Assembly (NCBI GenBank): GCA_038255145.1
Contig: JBBSLP010000012.1
Coordinates: 30,111 to 94,110 of the forward strand
Reading direction: 5' to 3'
Length of the DNA: 64,000 nt
DNA from: WHTX01 sp038255145
Lineage (GTDB): Bacteria > Actinomycetota > Acidimicrobiia > Acidimicrobiales > CAIXPF01
Shown: piece by piece, positions 26,301 to 34,707 of the stretch
Layout: every line of letters starts with the position of its first letter
How positions within the stretch are numbered: the stretch's first letter is position 1
The notes under the pieces: model-generated
What the model was told of the DNA's origin: nothing
The model's database searches: none
Seen by the model: only the letters and a program-made list of their open reading frames with translations
Translations under genes and position numbers: made by a program

Positions 26301-27056
26301 GAGGCGCAGTTCGGCGACTTCGTCAACGGCGCCCAGATCGTCATCGACCAGTTCATCGTGGCCGCCGAGGACAAGTGGGCCCAGACGTCGGGCCTGGTCA
26401 TGCTCCTGCCCCATGGGTACGAGGGCCAGGGCCCCGAGCACTCCTCGGCCCGCATCGAGCGCTTCCTCACCCTGTCGGCCGAGGACAACATCCAGGTCGT
26501 CAACCCGACGAGCTCGGCGCAGCTGTTCCACCTGCTGCGTCGCCAGATGCTGCGCCAGGTGCGCAAGCCGCTGGTGGTGTTCACCCCCAAGTCGCTGCTG
26601 CGGTCGCGCTTCTCCCAGTCCCCCGTCGAGGCCTTCACCCAGGGCAGCTTCGAGGAGCTCCTCGACGACGCCACGGTGACCGACCCCGACGCCATCCGCC
26701 GGGTGGTCTTCTGCTCGGGCAAGGTGGCGGCCGACGCCTTCGACGAGCGGGAGAAGGCGGGCGGAGCCCCCGTGGCCATCGTGCGCATCGAGCAGCTCTA
26801 CCCCTGGCCCTTCGACGCCGTCGCCGCCACCCTCGAGCGCTACCACGGCGCCAAGGAGGTCGTGTGGCTGCAGGAGGAGCCCGAGAACATGGGGCCGTGG
26901 AACGGCATCAAGGGCTTCCTCTACGAGGCCCACGGTGACACCCACCTCATCCAGCGGGTCAGCCGGGTCGAGTCGGGCAGCCCGGCATCGGGCAGCCACC
27001 ACATCCATGACCAGGAGAAGGCCCAGCTGTTCGAGAAGTCCTTCGGCGGCCTCTGA
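23379..27056 (+). CDS. kgd: Multifunctional 2-oxoglutarate decarboxylase/dehydrogenase E1 fused to E2 acyltransferase domain
   Basis: A 1225-residue actinobacterial Kgd (also called SucA/OdhA). It has a short N-terminal E1-type helix (LVDEMYEQYLSHPESVNESW), an Ala/Pro/Thr linker (about 45-105), a lipoyl-less E2 succinyltransferase catalytic domain (about 110-345, ending TYDHRVIQGAESG with the active-site His) and the thiamine-diphosphate E1 domain (about 365-1225: MGMAHRGRLNVLVNI, GDAAFAGQGVVAE, DMVCYRRHGHNEGDDPS, MLLPHGYEGQGPEHSSAR). It decarboxylates 2-oxoglutarate and passes the succinyl group on with E2/E3 partners, feeding the TCA cycle. GTG 23379 opens the frame. Length and order are as in mycobacterial Kgd. 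Confidence 0.96.
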   Translation: MADDRPSSSSLGPNAWLVDEMYEQYLSHPESVNESWREFFADYRPDAPALAAAAPPRNGQAAATPAATSASAGTAAPTATTNGSSTAPAAPASTAAAKAAAAAATAGDPIRGAAARVVANMKTSLEVPTATSFREVPAKLLEVNRKAINDYLGRSRGGKVSFTHLIGYAAVRAIADSVPVMNSSFVETAEGQPRVVHHEHVSLGVAVDQENADGTRSLMVPVIKDADALDFREFVGAYEDLIRKVRSKKLTADDLAGASVSLTNPGTIGTLQSVPRLMKTQGVIVGVGRIDYPAAFEGSDPAALARLGVSKTVVVTSTYDHRVIQGAESGMFLAKVHSLLLGGDNFYDDVFRSMGVPSVPVDWRRDSNPDDELESMVAKQMQVDQLVNMHRVRGHLNADLDPLRLVEPAMHTELDPNTYGLTIWDLDREFLTNGLAGSRKMALRDVLSVLRDAYCRTIGIEYMHIQDVEEKRWIQEHVEGVPTVLSREEKLHLLGRLNAAEALEKFLGTRYISQKRFGIEGAESAIPLLDTILGDAADDGLDSAVMGMAHRGRLNVLVNIVGKSYKQLFREFEDYVDPDTVQGSGDVKYHLGQVGKFVSRNGKDIVVTLAANPSHLEAVDPVVVGMARARMDQIAPGTSIKRYPVLPVLVHGDAAFAGQGVVAETLNLSNIKGYRVGGTIHLVINNQVGFTTSPEAARSSVYATDVAKMVQAPILHVNGDDPEACVRVAHLAFQYRQTFNKDVVIDMVCYRRHGHNEGDDPSYTQPAMYRRIDERRSVRKLYTEALVKRGDITLEEAEAALEDFQKRLQGALDETRASAPPQVIAPVAKMVGVLPHVGTGVTRERIEHVYAALNSVPEDFTIHPKLARQFTARDKMFQGGMVDWALGEAFALGTLLADGVSVRLSGQDSRRGTFSHRHSTLIDYETNLEFTPLAQLAGEGDSQLWLYDSLLSEYAALGFEYGYTVVNKDALVMWEAQFGDFVNGAQIVIDQFIVAAEDKWAQTSGLVMLLPHGYEGQGPEHSSARIERFLTLSAEDNIQVVNPTSSAQLFHLLRRQMLRQVRKPLVVFTPKSLLRSRFSQSPVEAFTQGSFEELLDDATVTDPDAIRRVVFCSGKVAADAFDEREKAGGAPVAIVRIEQLYPWPFDAVAATLERYHGAKEVVWLQEEPENMGPWNGIKGFLYEAHGDTHLIQRVSRVESGSPASGSHHIHDQEKAQLFEKSFGGL

Positions 27057-27168
27057 CCCGCTGAGGACCGGCTGACGGACCGTGACGCAGGTCTCCACGA
27101 CAGGCTGCTGAACGACGAGGTCGGCTGCGGTTAGTCTCGCTCGTCACCTTGGTGGAAGGGGCCTGATC

Positions 27169-30100
27169 GTGGTCGGAGTCGGGACGGACGACGCAGGGGA
27201 CGAGGTGGGCCCCACGGCCCGCCTGCGCTCCCTGTTCGACGTCGAGTTCGACCCCTTCAACGACGACTGGGCCCTGCGCCCCTCGGGCGTTCTGCGGGCC
27301 TGTCGGGCCGCGGTGGCCGAGGGCGACCGCGCCTTCCTCGACGACCTGGCCGACTCGGCCTTCCTGGACAGCATCGATGCCGAGCACGTGCCCGGCGCCC
27401 CCGTCGTGGAGCGGGCGCACGCCATCGTGGCCTGCGCCCGACTGGCCCTGTGGGACGGCGCCGACCCCGCCTTCGGCCTCGAGCTGGTGCGCCGCGCCCT
27501 GGCCGCGGCCCCGCCCGGCAGTGGCGAGGGGTTGCGCCTGGCCGTGGCTGCGGAGCCGGGCCCCGTGACGGGTGACCAACCCGGCCTCGACCTCCTCCGC
27601 GCCCTGGCCACCAGCCCGCCCGGCCTGCCCGTCGAAGTCCTCGACCTGTTCGACCACCTCCGCGGCCACCCGCCGGCCGCCATCGAACGCTCCGTCGACG
27701 TGGCCTTCCCCTGCAGCACCCATGCCGCGGGCCAGCTGGCCATCCTCCGGGTGACCCGGGCCGTCGACGGCCGGCCCGGGCTGACCCACGACGTGGTCGA
27801 CGCCCCCTTCCAGCGGGTGGACGCCAGCCTGGTCGGTGCCCTCGAGCGGGCGTGGGCGGTGGCGGGCACACCGCCGGCCAGCCTGCGCTGGCGCATCGTC
27901 TCCAGCCAGACCGGCCACGCCCTCCCCGCCGTGGTGGGACCGTCCATCGGGCTGGGTGCGGCGGTGGCCGTGCTCGCCCTGGCCCACGGACGGCCCGGAC
28001 CCCGCACCGACCGCTGGGCCTTCACCGGGGACCTCGACCAGTACGGCCGCCTGCGGTCCCTCCTCGACGGCGAGGCCGACCTGGCCGCCTACCGGGCCAA
28101 GCTGATGGCCAGCGGCGAACGCACCTTCGTCTTCCCCCGGCCCGACCACGACGAGCTGTCGTCACTGCCCGCGGTCACCGGGCAGGAGGCCCGGCTGTCC
28201 CCGGCCGCCACGGTGGCCGAGGTCGAGCAGCGGCTGGTGGACTGGAACGGCTGGTGGCGGCGGTGGTCCGACGAGCCCTTCGTGGGGCGCAGCGACCAGA
28301 TCGACGTGCTCGAGGAGGGCTGGCGCCGGGCGGCCGGGGCCGGGCCCGCCTTCACCCTGGTCCACGGGGGTGCGGGCGTGGGCAAGACCCGCCTGGCGGC
28401 CGAGGTGGGACGACGCCTGGCCGTCGAGGGGGCCACCGTGCTCTACGGCGCCTGCAACCGACGTTCGTCCATCAGCGAGCTGCAGCCGGTCACCGAGGCC
28501 TTCATCCCCCTGGTCACCGACACCGAGCCGGCCGAGCTGGCCCGCCAGCTGGGCCAGCACGTCGAGGACCTGGCCCGGTGGACGCCCGAACTGGCCGACC
28601 ACCTGGGCATCGAGCGCCCCCGTCCCGTCACCGAGCTGGCTGACGCCTTCCGCCTGCTGATCACCGCGCTGCGCCACTGGATCGGCCAGGTGGCCCGGAC
28701 GGGGCCGGTGCTGTGGGTCCTCGACGATGCCCAGTGGGCCCACCCCCGCACCCTGACCCTCGTCGAAGAGGTGCTGCGCACCCCCCAGCCGCTGGCCCTG
28801 CACCTGGTCGTGCTGGTCAACGACGACGAGGAGGAGAGCGAGGAACTGGCCGAGTTCCTGGCCGCCATGGCCCGGCTCCCCGGCCACAGCTCGACCGCCC
28901 TCGAGCTCGGTGGGCTGTCCCAGGCGGAGACCGGGGACCTGGTGCGGGCCGAGCTGGCCCAGAGCTCACCCATCGTGGTCGAGCGCGCCGTCGAAGCCCT
29001 GTGGCGCAGCACGGTGGGTCACCCGTTGTTCCTGGTCGAGCTGCTGGCCAACGAGGCCTCGACCACACCGACGGCCACGCACCGCACGTCGGGCCGACGC
29101 CTGGACCGGGTCAGGGCGGTCATGGCCGCCAAGCTGGCACGGCTGTCCCCCCCGGCCCGGCGTCTGGTCGAGGTGGCTGCGGTGTCGGGCACCTCGGTGA
29201 CCCTGGCCGTCGCCGGCCGGGCCACGGGCATGGACGAGGACACCTGCCTGGCCGGGGCCGAGGAGGCCGTCGGCGCCCGCCTGCTGGCCGAGCTGCCGGG
29301 GGACACCGACCAGGTGGCCTTCTTCCACGGTCTGACCCGCGACGTCCTGCTCGAGGGGCTGAGCGACGCCCGCCGACGGCGGCTGCACCGCGATGTGGGC
29401 CTCGCTCTCGAGGAGCTGGGGGTGCGGGGATCGCTCAGCCGCGCCACCGAGCTGGCGTTCCACTTCGGCGAGTCGTCGGGGCTCGGCCCCGACGAGGCGG
29501 CCAAGGCGGTGCGCTACGGCCTCGAGGCCGCCCGGGCGGCCGCGGCCCGCTACGCCTACGGCACCGCCGTGGACTGCCTGCGGCGGGCCGTGTCCGCCGC
29601 GGCCCGCGTCGAGGGGGCCGACGCCCGCCAACGGGGCGAGCTGCACGTGGAGCTGGGCGAGCTCTACAACCGGGCCGACGAGGTCGACGCCGGCCGCGAC
29701 GCCTTCCGGGAGGCGGCCAGCGAGGCCCGGGCCATCGGCGACCCCAAGCTGTTGGCCCGCGCCGCCATCGGCTTCGGCGGGCCCATCCCCGTCAACGCCG
29801 AGGACCCCGAGGCCATCGCCCTGCTCGAAGAGGCCCGCCGCCGGCTGCCGCCCGAGCCCAGCAGCGAGCGGGCCCGGGTGCTGGGCCGCCTGGCCCACTG
29901 GCGCTTCCACAGCGGCAGCCGGGCCGAGAAGCTGGCCCTGGCCGATGAAGCCGTGGCCATGGCCACCGCCCTCGACGACCCGTCCACCCTGGCCACCGTC
30001 CTCGCCGATCGCTACTGGGCCCTCTACGCCCCGAGCGACGTGCGCCAGCGCCTGGACACGGCACAGCAGATCGTGGCCCTGGGACGTCGCCTCGATGATC

Positions 30101-31035
30101 CCGAGCTCGAGCTGCAGGGCCTGCACTGCGCCATCCACGTGCTCTTCGAGCTGGGTGAGGTGACGGCCGGCCAGCGGGCGCGCGAGGACCGCGACCAGCT
30201 GGCCACCAGCCTGCGCCTGGAGCACTACGGCTGGGTCATGGAGGTCAACCGGGCCCTCGACGCCGCCCTGGTGGGCACGTTGGAGACCGCCGAGAAGGCG
30301 GCACATGACGCCCTTGCCGTGGGCCGGCACACCGACGAGGCCCAAGCCAAGGTGGTCTTCGGCGCGCAGCTCACCATGATCCGTTGGCTGCAGGGCGACT
30401 TCGGGGACCAGTTGCCCTTCGTCACCCGGATGCACGAGCGCTTCCCCGGCCGCCCCATCTGGACGGCGTCCCTGGCCTGGCTGTCGGCCGAGACGGGCGA
30501 CCTCGAGCGCAGCGCGACCTGCGTGGCCGAGCTGGCCCCGGCCGATCTCGACGACCTCTTCGACCGCTTCGAGAGCTGGGCCATGCTGGCCTGCCTCAGC
30601 CAGGCCGCCGTGGCCCTCGACGACGCCGAGCTCGCCGCCGAGCTCTACCGGCGCTTCGAACCCCACGCCGCCCTGGTGTGCATGGTGGGCCAGTCGGCCA
30701 ACTACGGCGCCGTGGCCCACCACCTCGGTCGACTGGCCCAGGTGATGGGCCGGCCCGAGGACGCCGACCGCCACTTCGCCGCCGCCCACGAGCTGCACAC
30801 CCGGTTGGGCTCACCGCCCCTGGTGGCCATCACCGAGGCGGCCTGGGCCGGGCTCCTCGCCCCCTCGCAGCCCGAGCGGGCCCGCGAGCTGGCCCGCCGG
30901 GCCACGGCCACCGCCATCAGGTTGGGCCTCCACGGCGTGGACCGCCAGGCCCGAGCCGTCCTCGATGCGCTCGGCTCCGGCGGCGAGGGACCCTACCGCT
31001 CGGCGTGGTCGAGGAACGCCACCAAGCCGGGGTAG
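27169..31035 (+). CDS. Large protein with Lon/S16-like domain, AAA_16 NTPase and TPR-like repeats
   Basis: 1288 residues, no signal peptide, GTG 27169 behind GAAGGGG. Residues about 170-350 look like a Lon-type (S16) proteolytic fold: VVGPSIGLGAAVAVLALAHG with a Ser at 259 in the GPSxG position, WAFTGDLDQYGRLRSL matching Lon's 'AMTGEITLRGRVLPI', and AAYRAKLMASGERTFVFP with Lys311 where Lon has its catalytic Lys. Residues about 375-700 form an AAA_16/STAND NTPase: FVGRSDQIDVL, Walker A HGGAGVGKTRLA (Lys406), Walker B VLWVLDDAQWAH (Asp519-Asp520). The rest is helical TPR-like repeat, as in MalT/LuxR-type ATPases, but no C-terminal HTH is present. I infer a signalling NTPase, possibly with proteolytic output. 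Its 3' end overlaps the convergent hydrolase by 43 bases. Confidence 0.78.
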   Translation: MVGVGTDDAGDEVGPTARLRSLFDVEFDPFNDDWALRPSGVLRACRAAVAEGDRAFLDDLADSAFLDSIDAEHVPGAPVVERAHAIVACARLALWDGADPAFGLELVRRALAAAPPGSGEGLRLAVAAEPGPVTGDQPGLDLLRALATSPPGLPVEVLDLFDHLRGHPPAAIERSVDVAFPCSTHAAGQLAILRVTRAVDGRPGLTHDVVDAPFQRVDASLVGALERAWAVAGTPPASLRWRIVSSQTGHALPAVVGPSIGLGAAVAVLALAHGRPGPRTDRWAFTGDLDQYGRLRSLLDGEADLAAYRAKLMASGERTFVFPRPDHDELSSLPAVTGQEARLSPAATVAEVEQRLVDWNGWWRRWSDEPFVGRSDQIDVLEEGWRRAAGAGPAFTLVHGGAGVGKTRLAAEVGRRLAVEGATVLYGACNRRSSISELQPVTEAFIPLVTDTEPAELARQLGQHVEDLARWTPELADHLGIERPRPVTELADAFRLLITALRHWIGQVARTGPVLWVLDDAQWAHPRTLTLVEEVLRTPQPLALHLVVLVNDDEEESEELAEFLAAMARLPGHSSTALELGGLSQAETGDLVRAELAQSSPIVVERAVEALWRSTVGHPLFLVELLANEASTTPTATHRTSGRRLDRVRAVMAAKLARLSPPARRLVEVAAVSGTSVTLAVAGRATGMDEDTCLAGAEEAVGARLLAELPGDTDQVAFFHGLTRDVLLEGLSDARRRRLHRDVGLALEELGVRGSLSRATELAFHFGESSGLGPDEAAKAVRYGLEAARAAAARYAYGTAVDCLRRAVSAAARVEGADARQRGELHVELGELYNRADEVDAGRDAFREAASEARAIGDPKLLARAAIGFGGPIPVNAEDPEAIALLEEARRRLPPEPSSERARVLGRLAHWRFHSGSRAEKLALADEAVAMATALDDPSTLATVLADRYWALYAPSDVRQRLDTAQQIVALGRRLDDPELELQGLHCAIHVLFELGEVTAGQRAREDRDQLATSLRLEHYGWVMEVNRALDAALVGTLETAEKAAHDALAVGRHTDEAQAKVVFGAQLTMIRWLQGDFGDQLPFVTRMHERFPGRPIWTASLAWLSAETGDLERSATCVAELAPADLDDLFDRFESWAMLACLSQAAVALDDAELAAELYRRFEPHAALVCMVGQSANYGAVAHHLGRLAQVMGRPEDADRHFAAAHELHTRLGSPPLVAITEAAWAGLLAPSQPERARELARRATATAIRLGLHGVDRQARAVLDALGSGGEGPYRSAWSRNATKPG

Positions 31036-32117
31036 ACGTCCTGGGCGGCCCGGTCGGCCAGGAAGACGTCCATGTGGGCGTAACCGGCCAGGCGGCGGCG
31101 GCGGGTCCAGGGATCGCGACCGGACGCGTCGAGCACACCGGCCTTGCGCCGCACCTGGGCCAGCCAGGCCACGGTGGCCGTGGTCGACGCCGGCCGGAAC
31201 AGCCGGTTCTCGTTGCCGCTGAGGAACAGCAGGGGCAGGCGCAGGTTGCGCTCCCCGGCCTCGGTCACGTAGGCCTCCACCCCCGTGGCGCTGACGGCGT
31301 GGCCGGCGCGCACGATGCGGGCGGCGTGGCGGAACATGGCCATGTTCGACTGGCCGAAGAACCCGGGCACGGCGTCGTGGGTCTCGCCGCTGATGCGGTC
31401 GTGGAGGAACGTGGGCCCGTACAGGGTCCAGATGCGGTTGCAGGTGGCCGTGCGGCACGACCGCCGGTCACGGGGCACCAGGCGTGTGACCAGGTCGACG
31501 ATGCGGTCTCCCCACCGGTGGCCGGGGATGGCGTTGACGGTGGCGAAGCCGAGCGAGATGAGCTCGGGTAGGCGCAACGCGATCTTGAGGCGGTTGAGGG
31601 TGCCCGGACGCAGGTGCAGGGTGGCCTGGGAGCACACGGCGGCGCGCACCCCGAGCACGGCCCCGCCGGCCAGGCCCATGAGCAGGGCGGTGGAGGACAG
31701 GCAGTGGGCGACCACGTCGACCGACTCGGCCCCGGTCACCTCGCGCACCTCGGCCACCGCCGCGGGCCAGTCCACGGTGGCGATGTCGTCGAGCGTGTGG
31801 GGGGTGGTGGACGAGGCCAGCGCGGGGCTGGAGCGGTAGTCGAACAGCCACACGTCACGCCCCGCCGCCCCCAGGGCATCGACGAGGTTCCAGGCCACGG
31901 TGTCGAGGGCGTAGGAACCAGCGGACACGCCGAACCCGGGGGCCACGAGGACGGGTACGGCGCCAGGGACCGCAGACCCGGGCGTGGTCGACCGGTAGCG
32001 GGTCAGGCGCAGCTCGAGCGGGCCCCCGGGACCGGGCACGACGAGGGGGTGGACCTGCGGCGGGGTGGCGCTGGTGCGCACCGCACCACGGTCGGGGTGG
32101 CCACGTCGTCGTGTCAT
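30993..32117 (-). CDS. Alpha/beta-fold hydrolase linked to a GMC oxidoreductase
   Basis: About 374 residues. The fold is that of alpha/beta hydrolases: VLVAPGFGVSAGSYAL, VWLFDYRSSPALASS, and an elbow DVVAHCLSSTALLMG in which the nucleophile position is Cys or the following Ser, as in PHA-synthase-like enzymes. The late segment LLFLSGNENRLFRP holds an acidic residue and GYAHMDVFLAD the His. In related actinobacteria this domain can be fused behind a cholesterol-oxidase-like GMC protein; here it is a separate gene directly downstream of one. The start is uncertain: ATG 32117 avoids the repeat tract, while ATG 32159 would overlap the GMC stop and couple translation. Confidence 0.78.
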   Translation of the reverse strand: MTRRRGHPDRGAVRTSATPPQVHPLVVPGPGGPLELRLTRYRSTTPGSAVPGAVPVLVAPGFGVSAGSYALDTVAWNLVDALGAAGRDVWLFDYRSSPALASSTTPHTLDDIATVDWPAAVAEVREVTGAESVDVVAHCLSSTALLMGLAGGAVLGVRAAVCSQATLHLRPGTLNRLKIALRLPELISLGFATVNAIPGHRWGDRIVDLVTRLVPRDRRSCRTATCNRIWTLYGPTFLHDRISGETHDAVPGFFGQSNMAMFRHAARIVRAGHAVSATGVEAYVTEAGERNLRLPLLFLSGNENRLFRPASTTATVAWLAQVRRKAGVLDASGRDPWTRRRRLAGYAHMDVFLADRAAQDVYPGLVAFLDHAER

Positions 32118-32142
32118 GGTCCTGGTGTCGGTCTCTGCCTGG

Positions 32143-34632
32143 TCATCGGGACCCGTCATCGCCATCCTCGCCGTCATCATCGCCATCGCCATCGCCATCG
32201 CCATCGCCACCGCCACCGCCACCGCCATCGCCACCGCCACCGCCCGCCCGGCCGTGGTAGAGGTCCCAGAGCTCGCCCATGAACAGTCGACCGAAGTGGC
32301 CGAGGGCCTCGAGACGGCCGGCCGCGGTGCCCCCGTGGACGCGGAACGTCGTCAGCTGACGGGCGAAGTCGCGCAACAGGATGCGCAGCTCACCGGCGGC
32401 GACCACCTCGGCGCCGTCGTGGCCGGTGCTGCCGTCGGCGGGCTCGGGCACCTCGCCCCGCAGCAGGTGGACGTAGAGGGTGGTGGTGTCGGCCCACACG
32501 TCGAAGCCGGGGTCGTCGCCGATCTGCTTGACGCCGACCAGGGTGAAGGGCTGGCCGCGGACGTCGCGCACGTGCAGCCGGTAGCGCATGGTGCGCCGGT
32601 CGGGGTCGGTGTCGTCGTCGACGAACAGGTTGAAGCTGCCCGACTCAACGGCCAGGCGACCACCGAGGGGCGGGCACGTCACCCAGCCCGCCGGGGTGGC
32701 CAGGTGGTGGGCGTCGGCCACGAAGCGGGCCACGTCGTCGACCTCGATGTCGAGGTGGAACATGAAGGGCTCGCGCCGGGCCCCCTCCACCCGGGCCGCG
32801 ACCTCGGGTTCGACCTCGCCGAACACGACGTGGCCCTTCATCTCCTCGGTGAAGCGCAGCCCGTACGTGGCCGGTTCGGCCTCGTCCCGGCGGGCGGCCA
32901 CCAGGGGCCGGGACGTCGGGACCGGGGTCGGTCGCTCGATCATGCGGGTGGCCATGCGGTCGGCGAAGGCGGCGATGGTCAGGGACGGGTTGGGTCCCAC
33001 GGGGCCGGGGAACACCGAGCCGTCGGCCACGAAGAGGCCGGGGTAGCCGAAGACCTCGCCGTAGGCATCGACCACGCCGTCCTCCGACGTGCGCCCCATG
33101 GGCACCCCGCCCAGGGGGTGCACGGTGATGACCCGCTTGAGGTAGGTGAGGGGGTTCTCGCGGAAGCGAGCCCCCAGCTCCTGGGCGATGTCGGCCATGG
33201 TGCCCTTGACCCGGGCGAAGTACGCCTCCGACGTGGCCGTGGTCCACTTCACGTCGAGGTAGCCCCGGCGCAGGCTCATCACCCCATCGGGCACGTCGCG
33301 ACCCATGCCCAACAGGGGCAGGGAGGCCGAGGACAGGGTCGAGCTGCCCTGCAGCAGGGCGAGCTCGCCGCTGAGGTCGCTCTGGGGGTTGCCGGTGATG
33401 TGGGCCCACACCCGTTGCAGAGCGAAGCGGAGGGCCCGCCGAGCCAGGCTGGGTAGCTGCATGCCCTCGGCCAACCAGTCGACGAAGACCGGGTAGCCGG
33501 CGTCCTGGATGTAGTAGCCGGGCCCGCTGCCCCCGGGGTCGACCTCGTCGGGCACCCGGATGTAGCTGGTGATGACGGGGCCACGGCTGGCGTCGATGGT
33601 GCGCGTCGCCCCCATGCCCGAGCGGGTGCGGCTGCGCAGCAGCATGGTGAGCAGGTCGCCGTTGCCGCAGAAGCGGGTGCCCAGGGCATCGCCGCCGAGG
33701 CCGGGCAGGTGACCGTCGGCCCGGTTGCGCAGGAGCAGGTAGGTGCTGCCCAGGCTGCCGGCGGCCACCACGACCCGGGGGGCGGCGATGGTGCGCAGGG
33801 GCAGCTTGGACGTCTTCGTCGGGTGGCCCTCGGCCGACGGCAGGTGGCGTACATAGGTGACGACATAGCCACCGCCATACGTGGGGATGATGGACCGCAC
33901 CTCGCTGCGGTCCCGCAGGTCGGCCTCGTGGTGGCGGGCCGCGGACAGGTAGGTGTGGTCGAGGGAGTTCTTGGCCCCGTCGTTGCAGCCGATGTCGCAC
34001 TCGCCGCACAGCCGGCACGTCAAGCGGGAGCTGTCGTGCAGGTTGGGGTAGTCGGGGTTGACCTCGAGGGGCACACCGATGCGGGCGGCGTGCCCCTCCC
34101 CGGCGGCGAAGGACACGGCCAGGTTGGGCAGGCCCCAGTCGAGGCCGAGCTGGCCGGCGGCGTCGCGCATGGCCCGCGTCTTGGTCGTGTCCCGGAAGCC
34201 GGGGGCCTCGAGGGGGAAGGGCCGCACGCCGATCATGTCCTCGACGGCGTCGTAGTGGGGGTCGAGGTCGGCCCGGGTGACGGGCCAGGTCTCGTAGCCC
34301 GAGCCGCCGGGGTGCTGTTGGGTGAACCAGTGCTCGTCCTTGCGCAGCATGACGTTGGCGTAGATGAGGGATCCACCACCCAGACCGCTGGCCACCAGGG
34401 CCTCGGTCCCCCGGAAGGACCAGAAGTTGTACAGCCCGTGGCTGCCCTTGCTGGGATCCCAGAAGTTGGCCGCCATCTCGTGGGGGCGGCGGGGGAAGGA
34501 CCCCGGCGGGTAGGTCTTGCCCCGTTCGAGGACGCACACCTTCAGCCCGGCCTGGGCCAGCCGGTACGCCGTGACCGAGCCTCCGAAGCCCGAACCCACG
34601 ACGACCACATCGACGTGCTCGTCGGCCTGCAT
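32143..34632 (-). CDS. GMC-family FAD oxidoreductase (cholesterol-oxidase-like) with extra C-terminal domain
   Basis: 829 residues. The N-terminal FAD-binding motif is VVVVGSGFGGSVTAYRLA, with further GMC signatures GTEALVASGLGGGSLIYANVM and, at the end of the oxidase domain, VHPLGGVPMG and GLFVADGSVFPGPVGPNPSLTIAAFADR. This resembles class I cholesterol oxidases, which oxidise sterol 3-hydroxyls. A four-cysteine cluster, CRLCGECDIGC (Cys206, 209, 212, 216), interrupts the substrate domain. After about residue 560 an additional beta-rich domain follows (TEEMKGHVVFGEVEP to YVHLLRGEVPEP), then a Gly/Asp-only tail. ATG 34632 is preferred over GTG 34638 because of GGGAG spacing. There is no clear signal peptide. 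Probably co-transcribed with the downstream hydrolase. Confidence 0.87.
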   Translation of the reverse strand: MQADEHVDVVVVGSGFGGSVTAYRLAQAGLKVCVLERGKTYPPGSFPRRPHEMAANFWDPSKGSHGLYNFWSFRGTEALVASGLGGGSLIYANVMLRKDEHWFTQQHPGGSGYETWPVTRADLDPHYDAVEDMIGVRPFPLEAPGFRDTTKTRAMRDAAGQLGLDWGLPNLAVSFAAGEGHAARIGVPLEVNPDYPNLHDSSRLTCRLCGECDIGCNDGAKNSLDHTYLSAARHHEADLRDRSEVRSIIPTYGGGYVVTYVRHLPSAEGHPTKTSKLPLRTIAAPRVVVAAGSLGSTYLLLRNRADGHLPGLGGDALGTRFCGNGDLLTMLLRSRTRSGMGATRTIDASRGPVITSYIRVPDEVDPGGSGPGYYIQDAGYPVFVDWLAEGMQLPSLARRALRFALQRVWAHITGNPQSDLSGELALLQGSSTLSSASLPLLGMGRDVPDGVMSLRRGYLDVKWTTATSEAYFARVKGTMADIAQELGARFRENPLTYLKRVITVHPLGGVPMGRTSEDGVVDAYGEVFGYPGLFVADGSVFPGPVGPNPSLTIAAFADRMATRMIERPTPVPTSRPLVAARRDEAEPATYGLRFTEEMKGHVVFGEVEPEVAARVEGARREPFMFHLDIEVDDVARFVADAHHLATPAGWVTCPPLGGRLAVESGSFNLFVDDDTDPDRRTMRYRLHVRDVRGQPFTLVGVKQIGDDPGFDVWADTTTLYVHLLRGEVPEPADGSTGHDGAEVVAAGELRILLRDFARQLTTFRVHGGTAAGRLEALGHFGRLFMGELWDLYHGRAGGGGGDGGGGGGGDGDGDGDGDDDGEDGDDGSR
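32158..32241 (+). repeat. GCCATC / GCCACC hexamer microsatellite at the GMC-hydrolase junction
   Basis: About fourteen six-base units, mostly GCCATC then GCCACC, with a few variants at the left end. On the minus strand they encode the Gly/Asp tail of the GMC protein in one frame. In the hydrolase frame they would give a Met-Ala-Val run, which is why I do not start the hydrolase upstream of them. Confidence 0.88.
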
Positions 34633-34707
34633 CGCCACTCCCCGTCCACCCGCCCGGTGTGAACCGGTGGCTCCTGCTGTTCACAGGGGTCCTCGGACCC
34701 CCGGCGG

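Noticed and set aside
23457..27098. A 1213-residue frame antisense to kgd
   Set aside because: Same reason; its composition mirrors the kgd codons and no domain is visible.
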